Positions 1 to 5,860 of a stretch of DNA of 12,978 bases are shown here, piece after piece. The first letter of the stretch is position 1, and every line of letters starts with the position of its first letter. Origin of the DNA: Devosia sp. (GTDB lineage: Bacteria > Pseudomonadota > Alphaproteobacteria > Rhizobiales > Devosiaceae); the NCBI GenBank assembly GCA_028290245.1, contig JAQGKG010000395.1, positions 1 to 12,978 of the forward strand, given 5' to 3'. The translations under genes and the position numbers were made by a program. Below the pieces are notes generated by a model, which was given only the letters and a program-made list of their open reading frames with translations, ran no database searches and was not told the origin of the DNA.

Positions 1-660
1 GAGCCGAGTTCGGCGGCGCTGCTGGGCGATAGTATCAAGATCGGGCGGCGCGGTTCGCTGTCGGGCATTATCACCGTCGCCGGGACGCAGGGCCATGTGG
101 CCTATCCCGAGCGGGCGAACAATCCGATGCCGGCTTTGGCGCGGATCGTTTCGGCGCTGGATAGCCAGATCGATACAGGCACCGAGCATTTTCCGGCCAG
201 CAATCTCGAAGTCACCTCGATTGATGTCGGCAACCCGACCGGGAATGTGATCCCGGCTGCCGGTAGCATCAAGTTCAATATCCGCTACAATGACCTTTGG
301 ACGCCGGAGACGCTGGCGGATTGGGTGCGCGGGCGGATCGCCACGGTGGATGCCAAGGGCGCCGTGGTCACGTTCGCGGTCACCGGTGCCCCGGCGCGCT
401 CGTTCCTGTCGCCGCTGAGCGACGATGTGGGGATATTGAGCGCCGTCATCAGCGACGTCACTGGCCGCAAGACCGAGTTTTCGACCGGCGGCGGCACTTC
501 GGATGCGCGCTTCATCGCGCAATATGGGCCGGTGGTCGAATGCGGGCTGGTCGGGCCGAGCATGCACAAGGCCGATGAGCATATCGCCGTCGCCGACCTC
601 ACCGGGTTGACCGAAATCTATCGCGCCTTCATGGTCCGCTTCTTTGGAGGGGCCGCATGA
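1..660 (+). CDS. dapE: Succinyl-diaminopimelate desuccinylase, C-terminal 219 residues (5' end outside window)
   Basis: DapE is a cytoplasmic di-zinc M20-family amidohydrolase. It converts N-succinyl-LL-2,6-diaminopimelate to LL-diaminopimelate and succinate in the succinylase branch of lysine and peptidoglycan-precursor synthesis. The frame is open from base 1 and ends at TGA 658-660; the N-terminal metal-ligand region lies upstream of the window. In window residue numbers, the DapE-typical GRRGSLSG and GHVAYP (31-36) open the lid/dimerisation domain, FNIRYND follows, GGTSDARF (about 164-171) returns to the catalytic domain, and GPSMHKADEH carries the C-terminal histidine ligand (about H189). 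GRRGS plus GHVAYP favours DapE over ArgE or other M20 peptidases. The stop overlaps the next start as ATGA, so the downstream membrane gene is probably translationally coupled. dapE close to truA-fmt-def is familiar from Hyphomicrobiales (from memory). Confidence 0.93.
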   Translation, partial: EPSSAALLGDSIKIGRRGSLSGIITVAGTQGHVAYPERANNPMPALARIVSALDSQIDTGTEHFPASNLEVTSIDVGNPTGNVIPAAGSIKFNIRYNDLWTPETLADWVRGRIATVDAKGAVVTFAVTGAPARSFLSPLSDDVGILSAVISDVTGRKTEFSTGGGTSDARFIAQYGPVVECGLVGPSMHKADEHIAVADLTGLTEIYRAFMVRFFGGAA

Positions 661-1190
661 AAATCTGGACGGCGATCAGTGACGCCCTTGCCGGCTGGAT
701 GCTGATCCTGCGCGGCGAGGCGGGCTGGCGCGAGCGGTTTTCGCTGAGCACGCCGGGCTTGCTGGCCGCGCTGGCGATCTATGCCTTCATGACGTTTCTG
801 GCGGTGGCGCTGGCCTCGATGAGCATCGGCATGCCGTCGATTGCCGGCATTCTTGCTGCGATGTGCGTGCTGGCCTTGCCGGTGCTCGCGCTGGTGCTGA
901 CGCTGCTCGGCACGCGAAGCCTGCTCAAGAGCGCGGAGCCAATCTATCCGGTGCTGATCCCCGGGGTTTATGCGCTCACGGTGTTCCTCGTCGTTGAAGG
1001 CGTGCTGGCGATGATCGGCGGGCCGGTGGTGATGCTGGCGTGGCTGGCGCTGGGCTATCTGCTGTATCGGCTGGTGCGCGCGGCGACGGGTTGGAACATC
1101 GGCATTGCAGTCGGATTTGCAGTTTTGACCGTCGTGCTGCTTGTGGCGATGCGCATGGCGCTCTACATGCTGAGCAATCCCGCCTTCTGA
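657..1190 (+). CDS. Small integral membrane protein A of unknown function (177 aa)
   Basis: I do not recognise a named family. The start overlaps the dapE stop as ATGA and is preceded by a strong Shine-Dalgarno GGAGG at 646-650, so the start is well supported. The N-terminus (1-30) is soluble and amphipathic, with charged RGEAGWRERF. By eye there are about five hydrophobic segments: roughly residues 33-55, 61-85, 97-119, 121-141 and 148-170. There is no signal-peptide cleavage site, transporter signature or catalytic motif. It aligns by eye with the next protein: both have a short N-terminal helix, an RG or GRRE region, a motif of the form F-x-x-S-x-x-G-L at the start of helix 1, and a Y-L/V-pattern entering helix 3. 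The pair therefore looks like a tandem duplication. The overall look resembles small Yip1-like multi-helix proteins, but that is only an impression. Confidence 0.82.
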   Translation: MKIWTAISDALAGWMLILRGEAGWRERFSLSTPGLLAALAIYAFMTFLAVALASMSIGMPSIAGILAAMCVLALPVLALVLTLLGTRSLLKSAEPIYPVLIPGVYALTVFLVVEGVLAMIGGPVVMLAWLALGYLLYRLVRAATGWNIGIAVGFAVLTVVLLVAMRMALYMLSNPAF

Positions 1191-1208
1191 TTTATCGAGA
1201 GAAGCCCC

Positions 1209-1769
1209 TTGGCCAAACCGACCACGACCTTCCTCGAAGAGCTGAGCGCTGCGACGCGCGGCTGTGTTGCCCTGGTGATGGGCCGTCGCGAGGCGGCTTC
1301 GTATTTTGATTTCAGCCAGCGCGGCCTTGTCGGCAGCTTGATCGCCACGCTGCTCGCCGTCGCCATTGCCGGTTTTGGTCCGGTGCTGGTGGGCGTTCCG
1401 CTGCCGCCGGGCAGTGCATCGCAGTCGATCATCATCAATGTCGTGCTGTTTCTCGCGCAAGCCGCGACGGCCTTTGTGGCGCTGCGCCAGATGGGGCGGC
1501 AGGACGGCTTCGTGCCCTATCTTGTGGCGTCGAACTGGGTCACGCTGGCGTCGTCCATCCTGTTGCTGCTGTCGACCCTGCTGGGCCCGAGCGGCATCAT
1601 CATCCTGCTGCTGGTGGCGATCCTCGCGATCATGACCTTCATCAATATCGGCCGCTTCATCGTGACGCTGAAGCCGATGCAAATTGCCGTGGTGTTTATC
1701 TCGCAGGCCGTCGGCGTGTTCCTGGCACTGGCCGTGGTCGCCGTGCTGCTGGGGCCACCGGCCGTCTAG
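1209..1769 (+). CDS. Small integral membrane protein B, probable paralogue of A (186 aa, TTG start)
   Basis: This is an unrecognised membrane protein beginning at TTG 1209, 18 nt after the stop of its neighbour. A weak purine-rich GAGAGAAG lies at 1197-1204; no closer ATG preserves the conserved N-terminal helix. The layout matches protein A: a soluble N-terminal segment (1-38), then hydrophobic segments near 39-61, 72-93, 101-124, 127-149 and 157-182. The motif FDFSQRGLVGSL aligns with FSLSTPGLLAAL of A, and VPYLVASNW aligns with YPVLIPGVY. Sequence identity is low, so the duplication is old. The gene probably shares a transcript with dapE. Its TAG stop (1767-1769) shares the tetranucleotide CTAG with the truA stop on the other strand. 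No substrate or partner can be inferred. Confidence 0.8.
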   Translation: MAKPTTTFLEELSAATRGCVALVMGRREAASYFDFSQRGLVGSLIATLLAVAIAGFGPVLVGVPLPPGSASQSIIINVVLFLAQAATAFVALRQMGRQDGFVPYLVASNWVTLASSILLLLSTLLGPSGIIILLLVAILAIMTFINIGRFIVTLKPMQIAVVFISQAVGVFLALAVVAVLLGPPAV

Positions 1770-1800
1770 TAGCTGACGCCGGTCAGATATAGCCCCGCAG
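1746..1800. other. Nested inverted repeat at the membrane-B/truA convergent junction
   Basis: The inner hairpin pairs ACCGGC (1757-1762) with GCCGGT (1778-1783). After a bulged C at 1763, GTC (1764-1766) pairs with GAC (1775-1777). The loop is 1767-1774 and contains the plus-strand TAG. An outer arm pairs GGGGC (1751-1755) with GCCCC (1792-1796), and CTGC (1746-1749) with GCAG (1797-1800) beyond a bulged T. The structure lies wholly inside the two coding ends. No T-tract follows on either strand, so it is not a classical intrinsic terminator. A bidirectional transcription brake is a reasonable inference. Confidence 0.5.
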
Positions 1801-2503
1801 AAGGTGCCATGGCGCCGCAGCGGCTGCGATCGCGGGCATCAAGCACGGCGCGGAAATCGGCGGGCGACCACTTGCCGACGCCCACCAGCCGCAATGAGCC
1901 GACCATCGAGCGCACCTGATGGTGCAGGAAGCTGCGGGCGCTGGCGGTGATCACGATATGGTCCGGCTCGGCTCGCACCGTGAACTTATCCAACGTCCGC
2001 ACCGGTGAGTTAGCCTGACACTCGGTTGAGCGGAAGGTGGTGAAGTCATGCGTGCCGAGGATCAGGCTGGCGGCATGGCCCATGGCTTCGGCATCGAGCT
2101 TTTTTGAAACGTGCCAGACGTGGTTGCGCTCAAGCACAGGCGGGGCCCGCCGGGTAAGGATCCGATATTCATAGTGGCGGGCCTTGGCCGAGAACCGCGC
2201 CTCGAACGTGTCGGGCACGGCTTCGACGGCAAGAACGGCGATGGGGTGCGGGCGCAGGTGAAAGTTAAGCGCCTCACGAACGCGCAGCGGCTCCCACTGC
2301 TTGGTCAGGTCGAAATGGGCCACCTGCCCGGTCGCATGCACGCCCGCATCGGTGCGGCCGGCAGTCTGGGTGGTGACAGTTTCGCCGGTCATGGCGAAGA
2401 TAGCTTCCTCGATTGCCTGCTGCACGCTGGGCCGCTCGGCCTGACGCTGCCAGCCTGAAAAAGGCGTGCCGTCGTATTCGAGGGTGACTTTATAGCGCTG
2501 CAT
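1766..2503 (-). CDS. truA: tRNA pseudouridine(38-40) synthase TruA
   Basis: TruA isomerises uridines 38, 39 and 40 in the anticodon arm of many tRNAs. The 245-residue protein has the usual family length. It begins with the family-typical YDGTPFSGWQRQ (residues 10-21). The invariant catalytic aspartate is D52 in GRTDAGVHA (49-57). RHYEYRI contains the conserved tyrosine (Y111), and SFLHHQVRSMVGSL (191-204) is the second core motif. The start ATG at 2503 directly abuts the fmt stop (TGA-ATG, no spacer). I see no good Shine-Dalgarno inside the fmt end, so translation is probably coupled to fmt. It is the last gene of the def-fmt-truA run. Its TAG stop shares CTAG 1766-1769 with the convergent membrane gene. 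Confidence 0.97.
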   Translation of the reverse strand: MQRYKVTLEYDGTPFSGWQRQAERPSVQQAIEEAIFAMTGETVTTQTAGRTDAGVHATGQVAHFDLTKQWEPLRVREALNFHLRPHPIAVLAVEAVPDTFEARFSAKARHYEYRILTRRAPPVLERNHVWHVSKKLDAEAMGHAASLILGTHDFTTFRSTECQANSPVRTLDKFTVRAEPDHIVITASARSFLHHQVRSMVGSLRLVGVGKWSPADFRAVLDARDRSRCGAMAPSAGLYLTGVSY

Positions 2504-3424
2504 TCAGTTGACGCTGGTTGGCAGGGCCCCTGCCCCGCGCAGAAAAGTCGCCGCGTCCATGGCGCCCTTGCCCTCGCGCTGGACCTGGGTGAGGCGCACG
2601 GCGCCGGTGCCGCAGGCGACGGTGAGGTTATCGAGCAGCGCGCCGGGCACGCCGACGCCGGTGCCGAGGGTCGAGCGCAGGGCTTTTACCCGAGTGGATT
2701 TACCGGCCAGCTCGACTTCGAACCAAGCGCCGGGGAAAGGCGAGAGGCCTCGGATGTGGTTGTGGACGTCTTCGGCAGGACGCGACCAGTCGATGCGGGC
2801 TTCGGCCTTTTCGATCTTCTTGGCATAGACCGTGCCGTCCTCAACCTGTGGCGTAAAGGTGAGGCTGCCGCGTTCCAGCGCTGCCAGTGCACGGCCCATC
2901 AGGTCGGCGCCGGTGCGCATCATGGTGTCGTGCAATTCGCCGGCGGTCATGTCCGGGCCAATGGCGATGACTTCGCCCACGGCGACGGCGCCGGTATCAA
3001 GGCCTTCGTCCATCTGCATCACCATGACGCCGGTCTGGGTGTCGCCGGCCATAATGGCGCGCTGGATTGGGGCTGCGCCACGCCAGCGAGGCAGCAACGA
3101 TCCGTGCAGGTTGAGGCAGCCAAGTTCAGGCGCATCGAGAATGGGCTTGGGCAGCAGCAGGCCATAGGCGACGACGATGGCGAGTTCGGCGCCATGGCTG
3201 GCGAAGATGATCTGTTCGGCCTCGCCCTTGAGCGATTTCGGCGTGTAAACCGGAATGCCGAAGTTCTCGGCCGCCAGATGCACCGGCGACTTGCGCTCTT
3301 CCTGGCCGCGGCCGGCAGGCTTGGGCGCCCGGGTATAAACCGCGACGACCTCATGGCCGGAAGAGACAATCTCGGTAAGGGTGGGAACGGAAAAATCCGG
3401 CGTGCCCATGAAAATGACGCGCAT
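2504..3424 (-). CDS. fmt: Methionyl-tRNA formyltransferase
   Basis: Fmt transfers a formyl group from 10-formyl-tetrahydrofolate to initiator Met-tRNA. With the ATG at 3424 the protein has 306 residues, close to the E. coli length of about 315. The N-terminal formyltransferase domain starts with RVIFMGTPDFSV. The catalytic triad is N105 and H107 in CLNLHGSLLPRWRG and D143 in DEGLDTG. The C-terminal half (about 200-306) is the OB-like tRNA-binding domain, with the conserved IRGLSPFPGAW. A GTG at 3430 would add two residues, but that codon overlaps the ribosome-binding site, so I chose the ATG. The gene lies 24 nt downstream of def, its functional partner, and abuts truA. Confidence 0.97.
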   Translation of the reverse strand: MRVIFMGTPDFSVPTLTEIVSSGHEVVAVYTRAPKPAGRGQEERKSPVHLAAENFGIPVYTPKSLKGEAEQIIFASHGAELAIVVAYGLLLPKPILDAPELGCLNLHGSLLPRWRGAAPIQRAIMAGDTQTGVMVMQMDEGLDTGAVAVGEVIAIGPDMTAGELHDTMMRTGADLMGRALAALERGSLTFTPQVEDGTVYAKKIEKAEARIDWSRPAEDVHNHIRGLSPFPGAWFEVELAGKSTRVKALRSTLGTGVGVPGALLDNLTVACGTGAVRLTQVQREGKGAMDAATFLRGAGALPTSVN

Positions 3425-3429
3425 GGGCA

Positions 3430-3434
3430 CTCCT
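3430..3434 (-). promoter_or_regulatory. Shine-Dalgarno AGGAG that decides the fmt start
   Basis: On the minus strand AGGAG sits 5 nt before the ATG at 3424-3422. The alternative start GTG (3430-3428) uses the last G of this motif and would have no ribosome-binding site at proper spacing. This supports the shorter Fmt beginning MRVIFMG. Confidence 0.75.
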
Positions 3435-3448
3435 ATCAGGTCAGGTCT

Positions 3449-3964
3449 TTAGCGAGCGGCCAGCTTGGCTTGTTTGTCGAATTTCTTGATGACGCGGTCG
3501 CGCTTGAGGCGGCTGAGGTAGTCGATATAGAGCACGCCATCGAGGTGATCGAGTTCATGCTGGATGCAGACGGCGAGCTTGCCTTCGGCAACCTTCTCCA
3601 CTTCCTTGCCGTCGAGATCGGTGTAGGTCACCGTGACGTCATTGGGGCGCTCGACTTCGTAATACAGCTCGGGAATGGACAGGCAGCCCTCTTCGGTGAC
3701 CTGCATCTGCTCGCCGAAATGGGTGATTTCGGGATTGATCATCACCAGCGGCTCGGGCGTTTCGCCTTCGGCAGCCAGGTCCATCACCACGATGCGCTTC
3801 ATGACGCCGATCTGGGGCGCGGCAAGACCGATGCCGGGGGCGTCATACATAGTGTCGAGCATGTCCTGGGCGAGCGCCTTGATCTCGTCATCGACCTCGA
3901 TGATGTGATCGGCGACAGCGCGCAGGCGCGCATCGGGAAGGACGAGAATAGGGCGTACAGCCAT
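3449..3964 (-). CDS. def: Peptide deformylase
   Basis: Def is a metalloenzyme that removes the formyl group from the N-terminal methionine of nascent proteins. The 171-residue protein shows all three family motifs: GIGLAAPQIG (44-53), EEGCLSIP (91-98, metal ligand C94) and HELDH (136-140, ligands H136 and H140, catalytic E137). The frame stays open far upstream over the antisense of rmuC, but residues before MAVRPIL are low-complexity antisense translation. The ATG at 3964 gives the normal family N-terminus. No strong Shine-Dalgarno is visible before it. It is the first gene of def-fmt-truA, diverging from rmuC across 123 bp. A candidate promoter lies 34 nt upstream. Confidence 0.97.
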   Translation of the reverse strand: MAVRPILVLPDARLRAVADHIIEVDDEIKALAQDMLDTMYDAPGIGLAAPQIGVMKRIVVMDLAAEGETPEPLVMINPEITHFGEQMQVTEEGCLSIPELYYEVERPNDVTVTYTDLDGKEVEKVAEGKLAVCIQHELDHLDGVLYIDYLSRLKRDRVIKKFDKQAKLAAR

Positions 3965-3997
3965 GGCAAAGGTCCGGCAGAAAAAGGATTTGACCTT

Positions 3998-4026
3998 CGA
4001 TATGGTATTTCCGAGCCCGGGGTCAA
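3998..4026 (-). promoter_or_regulatory. Candidate sigma-70-type promoter for def-fmt-truA
   Basis: Read on the minus strand, TTGACC (4026-4021) is followed after 17 nt by ATATCG (4003-3998). The -35 box is close to the alphaproteobacterial TTGACx consensus; the -10 box is mediocre. Transcription would begin near 3991, giving a leader of about 27 nt before the def ATG. Supported by pattern and position only. Confidence 0.4.
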
Positions 4027-4029
4027 CTC

Positions 4030-4058
4030 TTGTGGCCTCGCGTATGAGAACATTATGC
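4030..4058 (+). promoter_or_regulatory. Weak candidate promoter for rmuC
   Basis: TTGTGG (4030-4035), a 17-nt spacer, and TTATGC (4053-4058) would start transcription about 20-25 nt before the rmuC ATG. Both boxes match poorly. The position is right for the divergent partner of the def promoter, but this is a tentative call. Confidence 0.25.
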
Positions 4059-4087
4059 GAACAGCCGAATCGCAGTAAGGTGTTGCG

Positions 4088-5506
4088 ATGAGTGATGTGC
4101 TGTTTTCGATCGCCGATTATCCCGTGACGCTGACCATGGCCTTGATCGGAGGCGTGGTGCTGGTTGCGCTGCTGCTGGTCGTGGTGACCATTGCGGTAAT
4201 GAGTTCGGGCGCCAGCCGGTCGGCGGAAGCCAGCGGTCACCTGGTCGAGCAATTGCGCGAGGGATTTGGCGCGCAATTGGGCGAGCGCGACCGGCGCATC
4301 CAGGAGCTGGATCATCAGGTTCGGGTGGAGCGCCAGCGTGGCAACGACTTGCTGGATACCGAGCGGGCCAAGGCAGAATTGTTGCTGGCGGAAAATGCCG
4401 CGCTGAAGGCGCAGATGACTGCCCAAATGGCGCATGCACAGGCGAGCGAGGCGCGGCTGCTGGCCGTTCGGCAGGAGATGACCGACCAGTTCAAGCTGAT
4501 CGCTGGGGCGGCGCTGAAGGACCAAAGCGAGACTTTCACCAAGCAGAACCGCGAGCAGGTCGACACACTGCTCAAGCCGCTGAACGAGAAGATCGGTGAA
4601 TTCCATGTCGGCCTGATCAAGGATCGCGCTACCATGGGTGAGCAGATCCGAGCGCTGCTCGAGAGCAATGTGCAGATCACTACCGAGGCCAACAACCTGA
4701 CGCGGGCGCTGAAGGGCAATTCGCAGACCCAGGGCGCCTGGGGCGAGATGATCCTGTCGACTATCCTCGAACGAAGCGGGCTGCGCGAAGGCGAGCAGTA
4801 TGTAACGCAGCAGAGTCATACCGGCGCCGATGGGTCGCGACTGCGCACCGATGTCGAAATTCTGATGCCGAACGACGACCGGTTGATCATCGATTCCAAA
4901 GTGTCGCTGACCGCCTTCGAGGCCTATACCAATTGCGAGGACGATAGCCGCGCCAGCCACCTCGCCGCTCATATCGTGTCGGTGCGCGGCCATATCCGCA
5001 CGCTAGGCGAGAAGACCTACCACAAGCATGCGCGCAGTAGCCTCGACTATGTAATGATGTTCGTGCCGATCGAATCCGCGCTGGCGACGGCGATTCAGGC
5101 GGATTCCAAGCTGTTCGAATATGGCATGAGCCAGGGCGTGATGCTGACGACGCCGACTACGCTGATGACGGTTTTGCGCACGGTGCGGAACGTCTGGGAC
5201 ATTGAGAAACGCCACCGCAATGCCGACGAAATCGCCGAGCGGGCTGGCGCATTGTTCGAGAAGGTCGCCGGATTTCTGTCCAGCATGGACAAGCTGGAGA
5301 CGCATATCGAAAAGGCGCGACTGAGCTTCGAGGATGCCAAGGGGCAGCTATCGACCGGTCGAGGCAACGTAGTGCGGCAGGTGGAAATGCTGCGCGACCT
5401 CGGCGCCAAGACCAACAAGGTGCTGCCCACAGGCTGGGACAGCGGCGCCGATGAGCCCCCTACCCTACGCATCGTCGGCAAGGATGAGCCGGGCGACCTG
5501 GCCTAG
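4088..5506 (+). CDS. rmuC: DNA recombination protein RmuC homologue
   Basis: RmuC-family proteins limit inversions at short inverted repeats in E. coli and carry a PD-(D/E)XK nuclease-like fold; their biochemical action is poorly defined. The 472-residue protein has an N-terminal membrane anchor (about 14-38), a long charged coiled coil (about 45-135), and the RmuC domain (about 150-450). Signature stretches are KGNSQTQGAWGE (209-220), RTDVEILMP (253-261) and IIDSKVSLTAF (267-277), where D269-S-K271 is the candidate DxK nuclease element. DIEKRHRNADEIAERAG (371-387) is also typical. AAGG at 4077-4080 sits 7 nt before the ATG. The gene diverges from def. Its TAG stop shares CTAG with the convergent DUF2945 gene. 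The acidic tail after about 450 is unremarkable. Confidence 0.95.
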   Translation: MSDVLFSIADYPVTLTMALIGGVVLVALLLVVVTIAVMSSGASRSAEASGHLVEQLREGFGAQLGERDRRIQELDHQVRVERQRGNDLLDTERAKAELLLAENAALKAQMTAQMAHAQASEARLLAVRQEMTDQFKLIAGAALKDQSETFTKQNREQVDTLLKPLNEKIGEFHVGLIKDRATMGEQIRALLESNVQITTEANNLTRALKGNSQTQGAWGEMILSTILERSGLREGEQYVTQQSHTGADGSRLRTDVEILMPNDDRLIIDSKVSLTAFEAYTNCEDDSRASHLAAHIVSVRGHIRTLGEKTYHKHARSSLDYVMMFVPIESALATAIQADSKLFEYGMSQGVMLTTPTTLMTVLRTVRNVWDIEKRHRNADEIAERAGALFEKVAGFLSSMDKLETHIEKARLSFEDAKGQLSTGRGNVVRQVEMLRDLGAKTNKVLPTGWDSGADEPPTLRIVGKDEPGDLA

Positions 5507-5530
5507 ATTGCGGTTAGCTCGCTGCGGCTC
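5486..5530. other. Inverted repeat at the rmuC/DUF2945 convergent junction
   Basis: GAGCCG (5486-5491) is the exact reverse complement of CGGCTC (5525-5530). The centre (about 5508) is near the shared stop tetranucleotide 5503-5506. GCG/CGC can extend the stem past a small internal loop. The 33-nt interval and the missing T-tract make it a weak terminator candidate. It resembles the dyad at 1746-1800 in placement. Confidence 0.35.
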
Positions 5531-5721
5531 TTGAGCACTTTATCCCCGTCGTCCTGCTCTATGAGATAAGCGGGTTCCTCGGCGCTCGCTTCACGGGTGA
5601 CTTCGGTTCCCTTGAGCGTGCGGGTGACTTTTTCGGTGAAGCTCTCGACGATTTTGCCATGGGCGGTGTGAGCGCCCCACTTCCAGCTGACTTTGGTGCC
5701 CTTGCGCATGGATTTGGTCAT
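5503..5721 (-). CDS. DUF2945 / Tudor-like small protein (72 aa)
   Basis: The sequence MRKGTKVSWKWGAHTAHGKIV, then a TRTLKGTEVTREASAEEPAYLIEQDDG core and KSRSELTAI, matches my memory of the DUF2945 family ('hypervirulence associated protein, Tudor domain'). These are small SH3/Tudor-like beta barrels found alone in many bacteria. The biochemical function is unknown to me; nucleic-acid or protein binding is a guess from the fold. ATG 5721 is chosen because GGAG (5731-5734) lies 8 nt upstream. The longer in-frame extension to 5892 runs over the divergent promoter region and the start of the next gene, so I rejected it. It is transcribed away from the acidic-protein gene and converges on rmuC with a 4-nt overlap. 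Confidence 0.82.
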   Translation of the reverse strand: MTKSMRKGTKVSWKWGAHTAHGKIVESFTEKVTRTLKGTEVTREASAEEPAYLIEQDDGDKVLKSRSELTAI

Positions 5722-5749
5722 TTTCGCTTCTCCATTGAGACATCGGCTG

Positions 5750-5775
5750 AACGTTCGCTGGGTCGGTCTGGTTCG
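5750..5775 (-). promoter_or_regulatory. Possible ECF (EcfG-like) promoter before the DUF2945 gene
   Basis: On the minus strand CGAAC (5775-5771), a 17-nt spacer and CGTT (5753-5750) resemble the alphaproteobacterial general-stress promoter GGAAC-N16/17-CGTT, with the first G of the -35 box missing. CGTT lies 28 nt before the ATG, which is a suitable distance. One mismatch in a conserved -35 position keeps this tentative. Confidence 0.25.
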
Positions 5776-5803
5776 CGGGAAAGCAAGTTGATCGACTGGC
5801 CGG

Positions 5804-5828
5804 TGAACCGGGGGAAGGCTGAAGCGTT
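5804..5828 (+). promoter_or_regulatory. Possible ECF (EcfG-like) promoter before the acidic-protein gene
   Basis: TGAAC (5804-5808), 16 nt, then CGTT (5825-5828) approximates GGAAC-N16/17-CGTT with one mismatch, at the same position as in the divergent copy. CGTT ends 32 nt before the ATG at 5861. The -35 overlaps a small palindrome CCGGT-GA-ACCGG (5800-5811), which could be an operator or chance. Confidence 0.25.
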
Positions 5829-5860
5829 GGATGCTGCAGTTCACGCAAAGGAGCCAGCCA

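Noticed and set aside
618..1682. Minus-strand open frame of 354 codons rich in His, Gln and Arg
   Set aside because: It is the antisense of the two membrane-protein genes. The H/Q/R-rich composition is what hydrophobic GC-rich codons give when read backwards; there is no domain and no ribosome-binding site.
2756..4078. Plus-strand open frame of 440 codons
   Set aside because: It is antisense to fmt and def, which have complete motif sets on the other strand. The translation has no recognisable family.
3965..4993. N-terminal extension of def to 514 codons
   Set aside because: The extension is antisense to rmuC, and normal deformylases begin at MAVRPIL; family length and motifs fit only the 171-residue product.
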